From: Comamonadaceae bacterium G21597-S1 | GTDB lineage: Bacteria > Pseudomonadota > Gammaproteobacteria > Burkholderiales > Burkholderiaceae_C | Assembly (NCBI GenBank): GCA_027214345.1 | Contig: JAPWHR010000014.1 | Span: 107,035-171,034 of the forward strand | Length of the DNA stretch: 64,000 nt | Direction: 5' to 3' | Part shown: positions 53,759 to 62,665 of the stretch, piece by piece | Layout: the number at the start of each line of letters is the position of its first letter | How positions within the stretch are numbered: position 1 is the stretch's first letter | The notes under the pieces: generated by a model | Told to the model about the DNA's origin: nothing | The model's input: the letters and a program-made list of their open reading frames with translations, nothing else | Database searches by the model: none | Made by a program: the position numbers and the translations under genes

Positions 53759-55168
53759 TCACACCGCTGCGGGCAGCCGGACCACCACCCGCAGCCCGCC
53801 GTGCGGCGCCGATTCGAGCGCCAGCGTGCCACCATAAGCGGCGACCCGGTCCGCCACGATCGCCAGCCCCAGGCCCGATCCCGGCACCGACTCGTCCACG
53901 CGCACGCCGCGCGCCAGCACCGCGTCGCGTTGCTGCGCCGCGATGCCGGGGCCGTCGTCCTGGACCGTGATCACCAGCACCGGCGGCCCGGCACCGGACG
54001 CCAGTTGCGCCGCGACCGACACCGCCGCACGCGCCCACTTGCAGGCGTTGTCGAGCAGGTTGCCCAGGATCTCCTGCAGATCCTGGGCTTCGCCGGCAAA
54101 TGCCAGATCGACATCGATGTCCGCACACCGCAATGCGAGCGCACGGGCGGCATGTACCTTGTCCATCACGCGCAGCAGGTCGCGCACGACAGGCGCCAGT
54201 GCGACACGCTGGCCGGGTACACCCCGTCCGCCGGCCGCGCGCGCGCGCGCCAGGTGCCAGTCCACCTCGCGCCGGGCCTGCGCGACCTGCTCCAGCACCA
54301 AGGTAGCCAGCCGCGTGTCACCGGCCTGCGACGGGTCGCGCTGCTGCCTAGCCAGTGCCGCCTCGGCCGCCTGGCTGAGCACCGCCAGCGGCGTCTTGAC
54401 CGCATGCGCCAGGTCGCCCGCCTGCTGCCGAGCGCGCTGCACCAGTTGCGCATGGCTGTCGAGCACGGTGTTGAAACCGTCGACCAGCGGCTGGACCTCC
54501 AGCGGCGCCGGGCCCTGCAGCCGCTGGCTGCGGCCCGCCTGCAGCTCGGCCAGCGCACGCTGCAATGCGCGCAGCGGCGCCAGCCCCAGTGCCACCTGCG
54601 CCCACGCCGCCGCCAGCAGCAGCGCCAGCAGCGCCGCCAGCGACCACGCGAGCACACTGCGGAACTGCGCCACCGCATCCTGCACGGCGCGGCTGTCGGC
54701 GGCCACCAGCAGCCGCCACCGGGTGCCGGGCTGGTCCGGCGAACGCACGACCCGCTCGAGTACCAGCAGGGGTGCGTCTTGCGGCCCGGTACCGGCATGG
54801 GCATGCACGGTCGCATCGCCCAGCGCATCCGGCGCGTTGGCCAGCCGCGTGTCCCACAACGAGCGCGAACGCAGCAGTGCCCCCTGGTCGGCATCGTTGA
54901 GTTGCCAGTACAGGCCAGAATAGGGCTTGTGCCAACGTGGATCGGACAAGCTGGCCGCGTCGACCGTCGGCTGCCCCTGTGCATCGAACTCCACCCGCGC
55001 CGTCAGTTGGTCCAGCTGCTGCTCGAGCCCGTGCCGGAACTGCCGCATCGACTCGTCGCGGAACAGGCCGCCGAGCACGAACCAGGCCAGCAGCAATGCC
55101 AGCGCCAGGCCCACGGCGGTCAGGCCGAGCAGGCGCAGGCGCAGCGAGGTCGACGGCCAGGGTGTCAC
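53759..55168 (-). CDS. sensor histidine kinase (PhoQ-like)
   Basis: 469 aa. Two membrane helices (about 10-32 and 165-185) bracket a periplasmic sensor. A HAMP segment leads to the phospho-accepting His in GDLAHAVKTPLAVLSQAAE, then the N box LGNLLDNACKWA and the G boxes VQDDGPGIA and GSGLGLAIV. The start is a GTG at 55168 overlapping the response regulator stop (GTGA), so the two are translationally coupled. It probably controls the divergent cytochrome operon. Confidence 0.87.
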   Translation of the reverse strand: MTPWPSTSLRLRLLGLTAVGLALALLLAWFVLGGLFRDESMRQFRHGLEQQLDQLTARVEFDAQGQPTVDAASLSDPRWHKPYSGLYWQLNDADQGALLRSRSLWDTRLANAPDALGDATVHAHAGTGPQDAPLLVLERVVRSPDQPGTRWRLLVAADSRAVQDAVAQFRSVLAWSLAALLALLLAAAWAQVALGLAPLRALQRALAELQAGRSQRLQGPAPLEVQPLVDGFNTVLDSHAQLVQRARQQAGDLAHAVKTPLAVLSQAAEAALARQQRDPSQAGDTRLATLVLEQVAQARREVDWHLARARAAGGRGVPGQRVALAPVVRDLLRVMDKVHAARALALRCADIDVDLAFAGEAQDLQEILGNLLDNACKWARAAVSVAAQLASGAGPPVLVITVQDDGPGIAAQQRDAVLARGVRVDESVPGSGLGLAIVADRVAAYGGTLALESAPHGGLRVVVRLPAAV

Positions 55169-55824
55169 GGCGCCACCAGCCGGTAACCCATGCCACGCAC
55201 CGTCTCGATCATGGCCGGCGGCAACTTCTTGCGCAGCCGGGCGACGAAGACCTCGATGGTGTTCGAATCGCGGTCGAAATCCTGCGCGTAGATGTGTTCG
55301 GTCAACTCGGTGCGCGACACCACGGTGTTCGGACGGTGCATCAGATACGCCAGCACCTTGTATTCGTGGCTGGTCATGGCCACCGGGTGGCCGTCGCGTG
55401 TGACCCGGTTGCTCCGGGTATCCAGGCTGACCGCGCCGCACTGCAGCACCGGCGAGGCCAGGCCCTGGGCGCGCCGGATCAGCGCACGCACCCGGGCCAG
55501 CAGTTCCTCGGTGTGGAAGGGCTTGGTCAGGTAGTCGTCGGCGCCGGCGTCGATGCCGGCGACCTTCTCGTGCCACTGGTCGCGCGCGGTCAGGATCAGC
55601 ACCGGTGTCACCATGCCTTCGCTGCGCCAGCGCTTGAGCACACTCAGGCCGTCGAGCACCGGCAGGCCCAGGTCGAGCACCACCACATCGTAGGTCTGCT
55701 CGCCTCCCAGCTGCCAGGCGTCGCGGCCGTTGCCGGCGGTGTCGACCACGTAACCGGCCTCTTCCAGCGTCTGGCGCAGCTGCGCCGCCAGATGGGTTTC
55801 ATCCTCGACCAGCAGGATCCGCAT
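55165..55824 (-). CDS. OmpR/PhoP-family response regulator
   Basis: 219 aa. The receiver has the acidic pair VEDE, phospho-acceptor Asp in DVVVLDLGLPVLDG and Lys in DYLTKPFH. The C-terminal winged helix includes SHEYKVLAYLMHRPNTVVSR and SNTIEVFVARLRKKL. It is the middle gene of a PepSY-regulator-kinase operon; its ATG (55824) overlaps the PepSY stop (TGATG). Confidence 0.9.
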   Translation of the reverse strand: MRILLVEDETHLAAQLRQTLEEAGYVVDTAGNGRDAWQLGGEQTYDVVVLDLGLPVLDGLSVLKRWRSEGMVTPVLILTARDQWHEKVAGIDAGADDYLTKPFHTEELLARVRALIRRAQGLASPVLQCGAVSLDTRSNRVTRDGHPVAMTSHEYKVLAYLMHRPNTVVSRTELTEHIYAQDFDRDSNTIEVFVARLRKKLPPAMIETVRGMGYRLVAP

Positions 55825-56192
55825 CACCTGCGCCTGTTCGCGGCGTCGCCGTCGCCCTTGCGCCGCAACACGCGGCCATCGCGTGCATCGACCTCGAGCT
55901 TGACCAGTGCGCCACTGCCCTGCAGCAGCTTGAGTTCATAGATCCAGCGCCCGTGGTCGCGCTCGAGCTCGACCTCCAGCACCTGGCCGCTCTGCTGCTG
56001 CGCGACGCGCTCGAGGATGGTCGACAGCGGCAGCACCTCGCCGGCGCGCAAGGCCGCGCGCGCCCGGTCATGGTCGCGCTCGCCATCGGCCAAGGCGGCC
56101 GGTGGCAGGGCCAGCAGTGCCAGCGGCACGGCGATCAGCACGGACAGGATTCGGGACACGGGCGGGGCCTGGAAACACGACGACATCCGCAT
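55824..56192 (-). CDS. PepSY-domain exported protein
   Basis: 122 aa with a signal peptide (ILSVLIAVPLALLALPPAALA) and a PepSY domain: VLPLSTILERVAQ, GQVLEVELERDHGRWIYELKLL and KLEVDARDGRVLRRKGD. Such small periplasmic proteins often modulate a partner two-component sensor. It is the first gene of the operon; start at 56192, or at the internal ATG 56186. Confidence 0.83.
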   Translation of the reverse strand: MRMSSCFQAPPVSRILSVLIAVPLALLALPPAALADGERDHDRARAALRAGEVLPLSTILERVAQQQSGQVLEVELERDHGRWIYELKLLQGSGALVKLEVDARDGRVLRRKGDGDAANRRR

Positions 56193-56295
56193 TGTGGCGC
56201 GCCTTGTCTGAACGCCGGATGAACAGCGCCTTCAGCCTGGGTACAGGCACGGCGGCGCACGATGACGGCCATCAACCCGCACAGGAGCAACCGGC

Positions 56296-56736
56296 ATGTC
56301 GAAAACTCTCCCACCTGGCACGCAGCCACCCCGCCTTGGCACGCCAGGCATGACGCTGGTTGTCGTGCTCGCCACGCTGGCATCGCTGCCGGTTTCAGCG
56401 GCGGACACCAGCGCCGCCGAACAACTCGCCCGGTTCAGCGCCCAGGCCGGCGCGCCCGGCAACGCCGAGCAGGGCCGCGTGTTGTTCACGACGCGCCATG
56501 GCGGCGAATGGTCGTGCAGTTCCTGCCATGGCAATCCACCGACAAGAACCGGCCAGCACGCGGGCACCGGCAAGGACATCGCGCCGCTGGCGCCGGCCTT
56601 CAATGCCCGCGCCTTCACCGACAACGCCCGTGTCGACAAATGGTTCCGCCGCAACTGCAAGGACGTGCTGGCGCGCGAATGCAGTGCCGCCGAGAAGGCC
56701 GACGTGCTGGCCTATCTGATCGGGCTGCGGCGCTGA
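56296..56736 (+). CDS. DUF1924 c-type cytochrome
   Basis: 146 aa, exported (hydrophobic segment LVVVLATLASLPVSA). The haem motif is CSSCH in GGEWSCSSCHGNPPT. RTGQHAGTGKDIAPLAPAFN and RRNCKDVLARECSAAEKADVLAYLIGL are characteristic of DUF1924. Typically encoded with a diheme cytochrome and a cytochrome b561, as here, forming a membrane-to-periplasm electron path. Divergent from the PepSY/two-component operon. Confidence 0.85.
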   Translation: MSKTLPPGTQPPRLGTPGMTLVVVLATLASLPVSAADTSAAEQLARFSAQAGAPGNAEQGRVLFTTRHGGEWSCSSCHGNPPTRTGQHAGTGKDIAPLAPAFNARAFTDNARVDKWFRRNCKDVLARECSAAEKADVLAYLIGLRR

Positions 56737-56776
56737 CGCGTTGAGCCGGACTTGTCCACCCCCGAGGAGTACCACC

Positions 56777-57310
56777 ATGATGTCCCGTATCTGCGCCGCG
56801 CGCCGCCTGTCGAAGCTGGCATTGGCCGGCGTGTTGTCGTTTCTCGCGCTTGTCCCGCTGGCCCATGCCGACGGCCCCCGGCTGCAATCCGGCCCGGTGC
56901 TGCCGGCCTACCGGCAGGAATGCGGCTCCTGCCATCTCGCGTATCCGGCCGGGCTGCTGCCGGCCAGTTCCTGGCGCCGTCTCATGGACGGCCTGGAGAA
57001 GCATTTCGGCACAGATGCGTCGCTGGACGCGCCAACCACACGGCGGATCGACGCCTGGTTGCAACAACATGCCGCCACCGGCGGACGAACGGCACAGGCA
57101 CCGCCGCAGGACCGCATCACCCGGTCAAGCTGGTTCGAGCGCAAGCACCGCAAGATCGATCCGGCCGTGTGGCGACACGCCAGTGTGAAGAGTGCTGCCA
57201 ACTGCGCAGCCTGCCATGCCGGCGCCGCCCAGGGCGACTTCGACGACGACCGCATACAGGTGCCGCCCGGACTCGACGCCCGCCAGCGTCGCGCCTTCCA
57301 GGACGACTGA
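56777..57310 (+). CDS. diheme cytochrome c (DHC-like)
   Basis: 177 aa with a signal peptide (KLALAGVLSFLALVPLAHA). Haem motifs CGSCH (YRQECGSCHLAYPAGLLPA) and CAACH (AANCAACHAGAAQGDFDDD) match the family, including the acidic patch after the second haem. ATG 56777 follows GAGGAG. Second gene of the three-gene cytochrome operon; it accepts electrons from, or passes them to, the b561 partner. Confidence 0.86.
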   Translation: MMSRICAARRLSKLALAGVLSFLALVPLAHADGPRLQSGPVLPAYRQECGSCHLAYPAGLLPASSWRRLMDGLEKHFGTDASLDAPTTRRIDAWLQQHAATGGRTAQAPPQDRITRSSWFERKHRKIDPAVWRHASVKSAANCAACHAGAAQGDFDDDRIQVPPGLDARQRRAFQDD

Positions 57311-57340
57311 ACCAGCCCCCGAACCACACAGGAGTTTGCA

Positions 57341-58084
57341 ATGACCACATCCAACCCCGCCGCCCCTCTGTCGGGCCAGGCACCGACCCGACCCGGACCC
57401 ACGCGCCGGGTCGTCGACGCACCGATGCGCATGTTCCACTGGTTGTTCGCGCTGTGTTTCGTCGGCGCCTACGCCAGCGCCGACGGCGAACACTGGCGCA
57501 TGCTGCACGTGACGCTGGGTTATACGCTGGCCGGCCTGCTGGCGTTTCGCGTCGTCTACGGCCTGATCGGCCCGAAACAGGCGCGGCTGTCGCTGATGGC
57601 ACGCAGGCTTGCGGGCCTGCCGGCCTGGCTCGCATCGATACGCCCGGGCGCTGCGAGCCGACCCGATGGGCGCCAGGGCCTGAACCTGCTGATGGCGCTC
57701 GCCATCGTGGCTCTGCTGGCGACGGTCGTGCCGGTGGCACTCAGTGGTTACGCGACCTACAACGACTGGGGCGGGGAATGGCTGGAAGAACTGCATGAAT
57801 TCACCGGCGAAGCCTTCCTGTGGCTGGTGCTCGCCCATGTCGGGCTGATCGCGGGACTGAGTGTGCTGCGGCGCAAGAACCAGGCGCTGCCGATGCTGAC
57901 CGGCCGCGTCGCCGGCAGCGGACCGGACCTGGCGCGGCGCAACCACGGCTGGCTGGCCTGGCTGCTGCTGGCCGCGGTGCTGACCTTCTGGACCTGGCAG
58001 TGGCAGGACAGTCCGCGCGGGTTGTTGCCGGGTGATGCGCCGGCCCTGTCCCGGGATCGCGCAAACCACGATGACGACGACTGA
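57341..58084 (+). CDS. cytochrome b561-family membrane protein
   Basis: 247 aa with four or five helices. Haem b ligand candidates are the His residues in RMFHWLFALCF, MLHVTLGYTLAGLL, ELHEFTGEAFLWLVLAHVG. It probably moves electrons between the quinone pool and the two periplasmic cytochromes encoded upstream. 30-bp gap to the diheme gene with AGGAG upstream of the ATG. It ends in a short His/Asp-rich tail (ANHDDDD). Confidence 0.85.
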   Translation: MTTSNPAAPLSGQAPTRPGPTRRVVDAPMRMFHWLFALCFVGAYASADGEHWRMLHVTLGYTLAGLLAFRVVYGLIGPKQARLSLMARRLAGLPAWLASIRPGAASRPDGRQGLNLLMALAIVALLATVVPVALSGYATYNDWGGEWLEELHEFTGEAFLWLVLAHVGLIAGLSVLRRKNQALPMLTGRVAGSGPDLARRNHGWLAWLLLAAVLTFWTWQWQDSPRGLLPGDAPALSRDRANHDDDD

Positions 58085-58243
58085 AAACACGTCAGAAGGA
58101 CTTCCGCGATGGCCCGCCGCAGACCGACCGTGCAGCGCCTGAACCCGTGACCACACGCCGCATGCTGCATCCGACGTGGCACGCCCGTGGTGCGATGATG
58201 TACGGGACCTGACCCGCAACCCCACACCGAGCCCCGACCGCCC

Positions 58244-60736
58244 ATGCCCACTGAATCGCCCCACGGTCTGGATCCGGATGCAGCCGCACAGCGTCTGCGC
58301 GAGGACGGCCCCAATGAACTGGGAACGAGCCAGCGCCGCCCCCTGGCGAACATCGCCTGGGAGGTTGTGCGCGAGCCGATGTTCCTGCTGCTGCTGGGCG
58401 CCGGCGCGGTGTACCTCGCCATGGGCGACCCGCGCGAAGCGCTGGTCCTGCTGGGCTTCGTCGTCATCATCATGGGCGTCACCATCGCGCAGGAGCGGCG
58501 CACCGACAACACGCTGGCCACGCTGCGCGACCTGTCCAGCCCGCGCGCGCTGGTGATCCGCGCCGGCCAGGCGCAGCGTATTGCCGGTCGCGAGGTGGTC
58601 GTCGGCGACGTGCTGCTGCTGGCCGAAGGCGACCGGGTGTCGGCCGATGGCGAACTGCTGGAGACACACGAGCTGGCCTGTGACGAGTCGATGCTGACCG
58701 GCGAGTCCGAGGCGGTGCCCAAGCAGGCCGGACACACCGTGTTTGCCGGCACGCTGGTGACCAGCGGCCAGGCCATGGTACGGGTGACCGGCACCGGCAG
58801 CCGGACCGAGCTGGGCCGGATCGGCCGGTCGCTGGAGGCGATCGGGCTGGAAAACTCGCCGCTGCGCATCGAGGTCGCGCGCCTGACACGACGCCTGGTG
58901 CTGATCGGCGTGACGCTCAGCATCCTGCTGGCCGTACTGTTCTTCAGCCTGCGCGGTGGCTGGCTCGACGCCACGCTGGCGGGCATCACGCTGGCCATGG
59001 GCATCCTGCCGCAGGAGTTCGCCGTCATCATGATCGTCTTCATGGCGCTGGGTGCGCGGCGCATGGCGGCACGCCAGGTGTTGACGCGCCGGCTCGGTGC
59101 GATCGAGACGCTGGGCCAGACCACGGTGCTGTGTGTCGACAAGACCGGCACGCTGACGCGCAACCGCATGGCAGTGGCGGCATTGCAGGTCGGCGAACAG
59201 GCACTGGAGATGCACGACCTGGGCGACGGCGCATTGCCCGAACCCTTTCACGAACTGCTGGAATACGCGGTGCTGGCCAGCGAGATCGACCCGCACGACC
59301 CGATGGAGCAGGCCTTCCATCGCTTTGCCGGCGAGCAACTCGCCGACACCGGGCACCTGCATCCGCAATGGGCGCTGGCGCAGGAATACGAACTCTCGCC
59401 GCGTTTGCTGGCGATGTCGCACCTGTGGCACGGCGCAGCGGGAACGGCCGACGTGGTGGCGACCAAGGGCGCGCCGGAGGCGATCGCCGATCTGTGCCAC
59501 CTGGAGCCGGCCGCGCGCGCGCTGCTGGCAACGCAGGCCGACGCGATGGCCGACCGCGGCCTGCGCGTGCTCGGCGTGGCCAAGGCTCGCCACCGCGAAC
59601 ATGCCGCCCATCCGGACGACCAGCATGACTTCGACTTCGACTTCGTCGGGCTCATCGGACTGGCCGACCCGCTGCGGCCGCAGGTGCCGCAGGCGGTGGC
59701 CGCATGCCGGCGTGCCGGCATCCGGGTGATCATGATCACCGGCGACCATCCGCGCACCGCCGGCGCGATCGCCGCGCAGGCCGGCATCGACAGCCCGCAG
59801 GTCATCACCGGCGCCGAACTCGCCGACCTGGATGCGACAGCGCTGGCGCAGCGGCTGCGGCACGTCAACGTGTTCGCCCGTGTCAAGCCGCAGCAGAAGC
59901 TGACGCTGATCGAGGCGCTCAAGGCCGGCGGCGACATCGTCGCGATGACCGGCGACGGGGTCAACGACGCGCCCGCGCTCAAGGCCGCGCATATCGGCAT
60001 CGCAATGGGTCGGCGCGGCACCGACGTGGCACGCGAGGCCGCGGCGCTGGTGCTGCTGGACGACGATTTCTCGGCGATCGTGCACGCAATCGCGTTGGGC
60101 CGGCGCATCTATGCCAACCTGCGCCAGGCCATGGTCTATACGCTGGCCGTGCATGTGCCCATCGTCGGCCTGTCGCTGCTGCCGGTGTTGTTCGGCCTGC
60201 CGCTGGTGCTGGTGCCGCTGCACATCGCGTTCCTGGAACTGGTGATCGATCCGGCCTGCTCGATCGTGTTCGAGGCCCAACCGGCGCATCCCGCGCTGAT
60301 GGAGCAACCACCGCGCGCCAGTGGCCAGTCCCTGGTCTCGGGTGCGCAGGTCGCGCTGGGCCTTCTGCAGGGCGGCCTGCTGACGCTGGTACTGATCGCC
60401 CTGTACGCGGCGCTGCTGGCGCAGGCGCTGCCGGCCGAGCAGGCGCGCAGCGCGGTGTTCGTGGCGCTGGTCAGCGCCAACGCGATGCTGATCCTGCCCA
60501 GCCGTTCGGTGCGCACGGGCTGGCGCCCGATGGTCTCGGGCCTGCCGCCGGTGGCGGCCTGGGTCTTGGCCGGCACCTTGCTGGCCCTGCTGCTGGCCAC
60601 GGCCGTGCCGCCGCTGGCGCAGGTGCTGCGTTTCGCACCACTGTCGATGCCGGCCTGGCTGGCCGCATGCGGCCTGGGCCTGCTGATGCTGTTGCCGTTC
60701 GACCTGGTCAAGCGCGCGCTGGCCAGGAAGCGCTGA
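58244..60736 (+). CDS. P-type cation-transporting ATPase (P2-like)
   Basis: 830 aa. Phosphorylation site Asp299 in CVDKTGTLT; actuator loop LTGESEAVP; nucleotide-domain KGAPEA; hinge MTGDGVNDAPALKAAHIGIAMG. The fourth helix motif is GILPQEFAVI, which differs from PEGLP of Ca2+ pumps and resembles a bacterial subgroup of uncertain cation specificity. A cytosolic N-terminal cation-ATPase domain is present. Stands alone; the 159 bp before it hold no recognisable site. Confidence 0.87.
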   Translation: MPTESPHGLDPDAAAQRLREDGPNELGTSQRRPLANIAWEVVREPMFLLLLGAGAVYLAMGDPREALVLLGFVVIIMGVTIAQERRTDNTLATLRDLSSPRALVIRAGQAQRIAGREVVVGDVLLLAEGDRVSADGELLETHELACDESMLTGESEAVPKQAGHTVFAGTLVTSGQAMVRVTGTGSRTELGRIGRSLEAIGLENSPLRIEVARLTRRLVLIGVTLSILLAVLFFSLRGGWLDATLAGITLAMGILPQEFAVIMIVFMALGARRMAARQVLTRRLGAIETLGQTTVLCVDKTGTLTRNRMAVAALQVGEQALEMHDLGDGALPEPFHELLEYAVLASEIDPHDPMEQAFHRFAGEQLADTGHLHPQWALAQEYELSPRLLAMSHLWHGAAGTADVVATKGAPEAIADLCHLEPAARALLATQADAMADRGLRVLGVAKARHREHAAHPDDQHDFDFDFVGLIGLADPLRPQVPQAVAACRRAGIRVIMITGDHPRTAGAIAAQAGIDSPQVITGAELADLDATALAQRLRHVNVFARVKPQQKLTLIEALKAGGDIVAMTGDGVNDAPALKAAHIGIAMGRRGTDVAREAAALVLLDDDFSAIVHAIALGRRIYANLRQAMVYTLAVHVPIVGLSLLPVLFGLPLVLVPLHIAFLELVIDPACSIVFEAQPAHPALMEQPPRASGQSLVSGAQVALGLLQGGLLTLVLIALYAALLAQALPAEQARSAVFVALVSANAMLILPSRSVRTGWRPMVSGLPPVAAWVLAGTLLALLLATAVPPLAQVLRFAPLSMPAWLAACGLGLLMLLPFDLVKRALARKR

Positions 60737-60748
60737 ACCGGCCCGGCC

Positions 60749-61107
60749 TCAGTTCCGTACGACTTCGGCCTTCATCGACCACAACACGGCGAGCACCTCG
60801 TTACGCACCGGCGGCTCGACACCGCAGGTCTCCAGCGCCGCCATCGCGTCGTCGATGACGGCGAAAAACTCCTGTTCGCTCACGTTCATGCCGCGGTGCG
60901 TGGCCACCATGTCCTTGCCATGGTAGGCCTCGGGACCGCCCGATCCGGCGCAGAAGAAGTCGATCACGTTGCGCTCGACGCGGTCCATGTCCTTGATCTG
61001 CTCGTAGCGGTTGCGCACCAGCGGGTTGGCCATGTGGTTCTTGATCAGCGCGCGCGTGATGTTCGTGATGCCGTCGCGGCGACCCAGGCGGCCGTGGTTT
61101 CAGTCAT
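60749..61107 (-). pseudogene. group 1 truncated haemoglobin, frameshifted near the start
   Basis: From 61086 down to 60749 the frame reads a truncated globin: LGRRDGITNITRALIKNHMA, NPLVRNRYEQIKDMDRVER, FFCAGSGGPEAYHGKDMVATHRGMNVS (with the haem-contact HGKDM and HRG), and a full C terminus. The natural start appears to be the ATG at 61107 (MTETT) with GGAG upstream, but that frame is offset by one base and stops after about 20 codons. The globin frame itself meets a TGA just upstream and has no start before Met at 61033. A lost base (or 7-bp deletion) just after the MTETT codons explains this. Confidence 0.7.
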
Positions 61108-61275
61108 GGTGATCTCCAGCAATGGCGGTTGTGGCGGAAGGGTTGCACCCGGCGCCCCTGTGCCAGGCGATCCCCGCGTGTGGCAGCCACCCGATGCGCG
61201 GCGCGGCGACCAACGGACCCAGGGCCTGGCAAAGGGCAGATCCGGGCGTCGATGACAGATCGAGGTACCGCCGCA

Positions 61276-61313
61276 AGGGTTGGGACAGGCACGGCCGCGA
61301 CGCGGCCAACCCT
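61276..61313 (-). terminator. GC-rich nested inverted repeat after the RcnB-like gene
   Basis: AGGGTTGG (61276-61283) pairs with CCAACCCT (61306-61313), and inside it GGCCGCG-A-CGCGGCC (61293-61307) is a perfect palindrome. The repeat begins at the stop codon of the minus-strand gene. There is no T-run, so it may be only a stabilising 3' hairpin rather than an intrinsic terminator. Confidence 0.35.
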
Positions 61314-61792
61314 CAGAGCGCCATCAAGTCCTCGATGGCGTCCACCACCAACTGCGTGCCGATGGCGATCAGCAGCAGGTCGTTGGCGACGCGCACATAC
61401 CGATAACCCGCCGGTGGCACGCCGATCTTGACGATCACCGCCTGCGGCACCGGATGCAGCACCACGTTGCCTGGCAGGGCCTGGCCGAGCTTCCACTGCT
61501 TCGCCTGCCCGGGCGGCAGACAGCCGTTGTTCTTCTTGGCCAGGCCTGGAGGGCAATGGCCGGCCTTGCGTTGCTGGCCGTAGTAGCGGGTGACCTCGGT
61601 GCGCTGGCTGGCGACGAAATAGGCTCCGACGGGCACGTCCGCGTGCACGACCTGGCTGTGTTTCTGCTTCTTGCTCTTGCTCTTTCCGTGGTCGTCGCCA
61701 TCGGATTTGGCGGCCAGCGCGGTGCCGCAGGACAACGCCAGTGCGATCAGCACGGCCAGCGGCCGGATGGACAAGGATAAATGTTGGTTCAT
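61313..61792 (-). CDS. RcnB/CigR-like exported protein
   Basis: 159 aa. Signal peptide (LAVLIALALSCGTALA) followed by a Lys/Asp/His-rich stretch (KSDGDDHGKSKSKKQKHS). The conserved CPPGLAKKNNGCLPPGQAKQW and the C-terminal GYRYVRVANDLLLIAIGTQLVVDAI match the RcnB family. RcnB itself affects Ni/Co homeostasis; others regulate virulence or stress. Which applies here cannot be said. Confidence 0.78.
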   Translation of the reverse strand: MNQHLSLSIRPLAVLIALALSCGTALAAKSDGDDHGKSKSKKQKHSQVVHADVPVGAYFVASQRTEVTRYYGQQRKAGHCPPGLAKKNNGCLPPGQAKQWKLGQALPGNVVLHPVPQAVIVKIGVPPAGYRYVRVANDLLLIAIGTQLVVDAIEDLMAL

Positions 61793-61862
61793 CGGGTATC
61801 CCCTGGAAGATGGCGAGACTGCAAACGACTGGCGATCCGGACTGGACCTGGCGCGATGGGTT

Positions 61863-62609
61863 TCATCCGCCCTTTCCGCCGCCGCCGCCGCCACCGCCGC
61901 CGCCGCCGCCACCGCCACCGCCACCGTTGCCGCCACCGTTGCCACCGTTGCCGCCGTTGCCGCCACTGTTGCCGTTGCCGTTGTTGCCCGAGCCCCCTTG
62001 GCCCGCGGCCTGGCCGCCGCTACCGTGTTTGCCGCTCTCGCCCCGGCCCTGGCCCTTGTCCGCCGAATGGCCGGATGCCCTGGCACCGGCAGAGCGGGAA
62101 GTGGCCACCGCAACCGTTGCCTGTTTCGACTTGCCCGTCCTGGAGGCGCTCATGACCTGGCCCAGGTTCACGCCCAGATCCTTGGCAATCTGGCCCCAGC
62201 CCATGCCACTGGAGCGCTTGTCCATGACCTGATCGAGCGCGGAGAGAAAGTCCTTCGATGTCGCGTCCGCGGCGACCTGCGACTTGGCCAGCGCCATCGC
62301 GATATCGACATTGCCCCATCCCATGGACTTGCCGGTTCCGGAGACGGTGATATCGCCGACGGTGACGTCCTTGCCGCTGCGCATGCCGTCGATGACTGCG
62401 CCGGCTTCTTCAGTGGTTCCGATCGACGTCCCGTATTGCGCCGCAATGCCGGCCGCGCGTGCTGCAGCACCAGCGCCCGTGTCGCCGCGGGTTTCCGCAG
62501 TCGGCGCTGGCTCCGGCGTACCGCCCGTCTGCGCCACGGCGGCGGATCCCAGCAGGATCAACCCGAGCGTGACGGCGTCCAATGGCAGTCGTGATCCGTA
62601 TATGAACAT
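61863..62609 (-). CDS. exported protein with glycine-rich repeat tail
   Basis: 248 aa, no named family. A hydrophobic start segment (LDAVTLGLILLGSAAVAQ) suggests export. Residues 45-170 are a small helical domain (VIDGMRSGKDVTVG, SMGWGNVDIAMALAKSQ, MGWGQIAKDLGVNLGQVM) with a repeated MGWGxxxxAxxL unit. The last 55 residues are glycine and Asn/Ser only, ending in a long Gly run. Start ATG 62609 chosen for the signal; the frame continues upstream without family features. The role is unknown. Confidence 0.6.
   Translation of the reverse strand: MFIYGSRLPLDAVTLGLILLGSAAVAQTGGTPEPAPTAETRGDTGAGAAARAAGIAAQYGTSIGTTEEAGAVIDGMRSGKDVTVGDITVSGTGKSMGWGNVDIAMALAKSQVAADATSKDFLSALDQVMDKRSSGMGWGQIAKDLGVNLGQVMSASRTGKSKQATVAVATSRSAGARASGHSADKGQGRGESGKHGSGGQAAGQGGSGNNGNGNSGGNGGNGGNGGGNGGGGGGGGGGGGGGGGGKGG
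61875..61990. repeat. CCG/CCA trinucleotide repeat encoding the Gly-rich tail
   Basis: A near-continuous run of CCG, CCA and GTT-containing triplets (GGC/GGT/AAC on the coding strand). Such runs are prone to slippage, so tail length may vary between strains or be misassembled. Confidence 0.8.
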
Positions 62610-62636
62610 GCTTGCGCTCCCAAGTCGGCTGACTGA

Positions 62637-62665
62637 ACCGGGAGTGCGTCCTTCGTACTCCCGGT
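62637..62665. other. stem-loop upstream of the Gly-rich protein gene
   Basis: ACCGGGAGT (62637-62645) and ACTCCCGGT (62657-62665) are perfect 9-bp arms with an 11-base loop that can pair further. It lies 28 bp before the start codon of the minus-strand gene, inside a 345-bp gap (62610-62954) that shows no other gene. Either a 5' leader hairpin controlling translation or an operator. Confidence 0.45.

Noticed and set aside
57125..60307. Minus-strand 1060-codon open frame opposite the P-type ATPase and cytochromes
   Set aside because: The composition is His/Gln/Arg-rich, as expected for the complement of a GC-rich gene; the plus strand has unmistakable P-type ATPase and cytochrome motifs.
61875..61990. 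Repeat array as a CRISPR
   Set aside because: It is a triplet run inside a coding sequence without spacers or cas genes.
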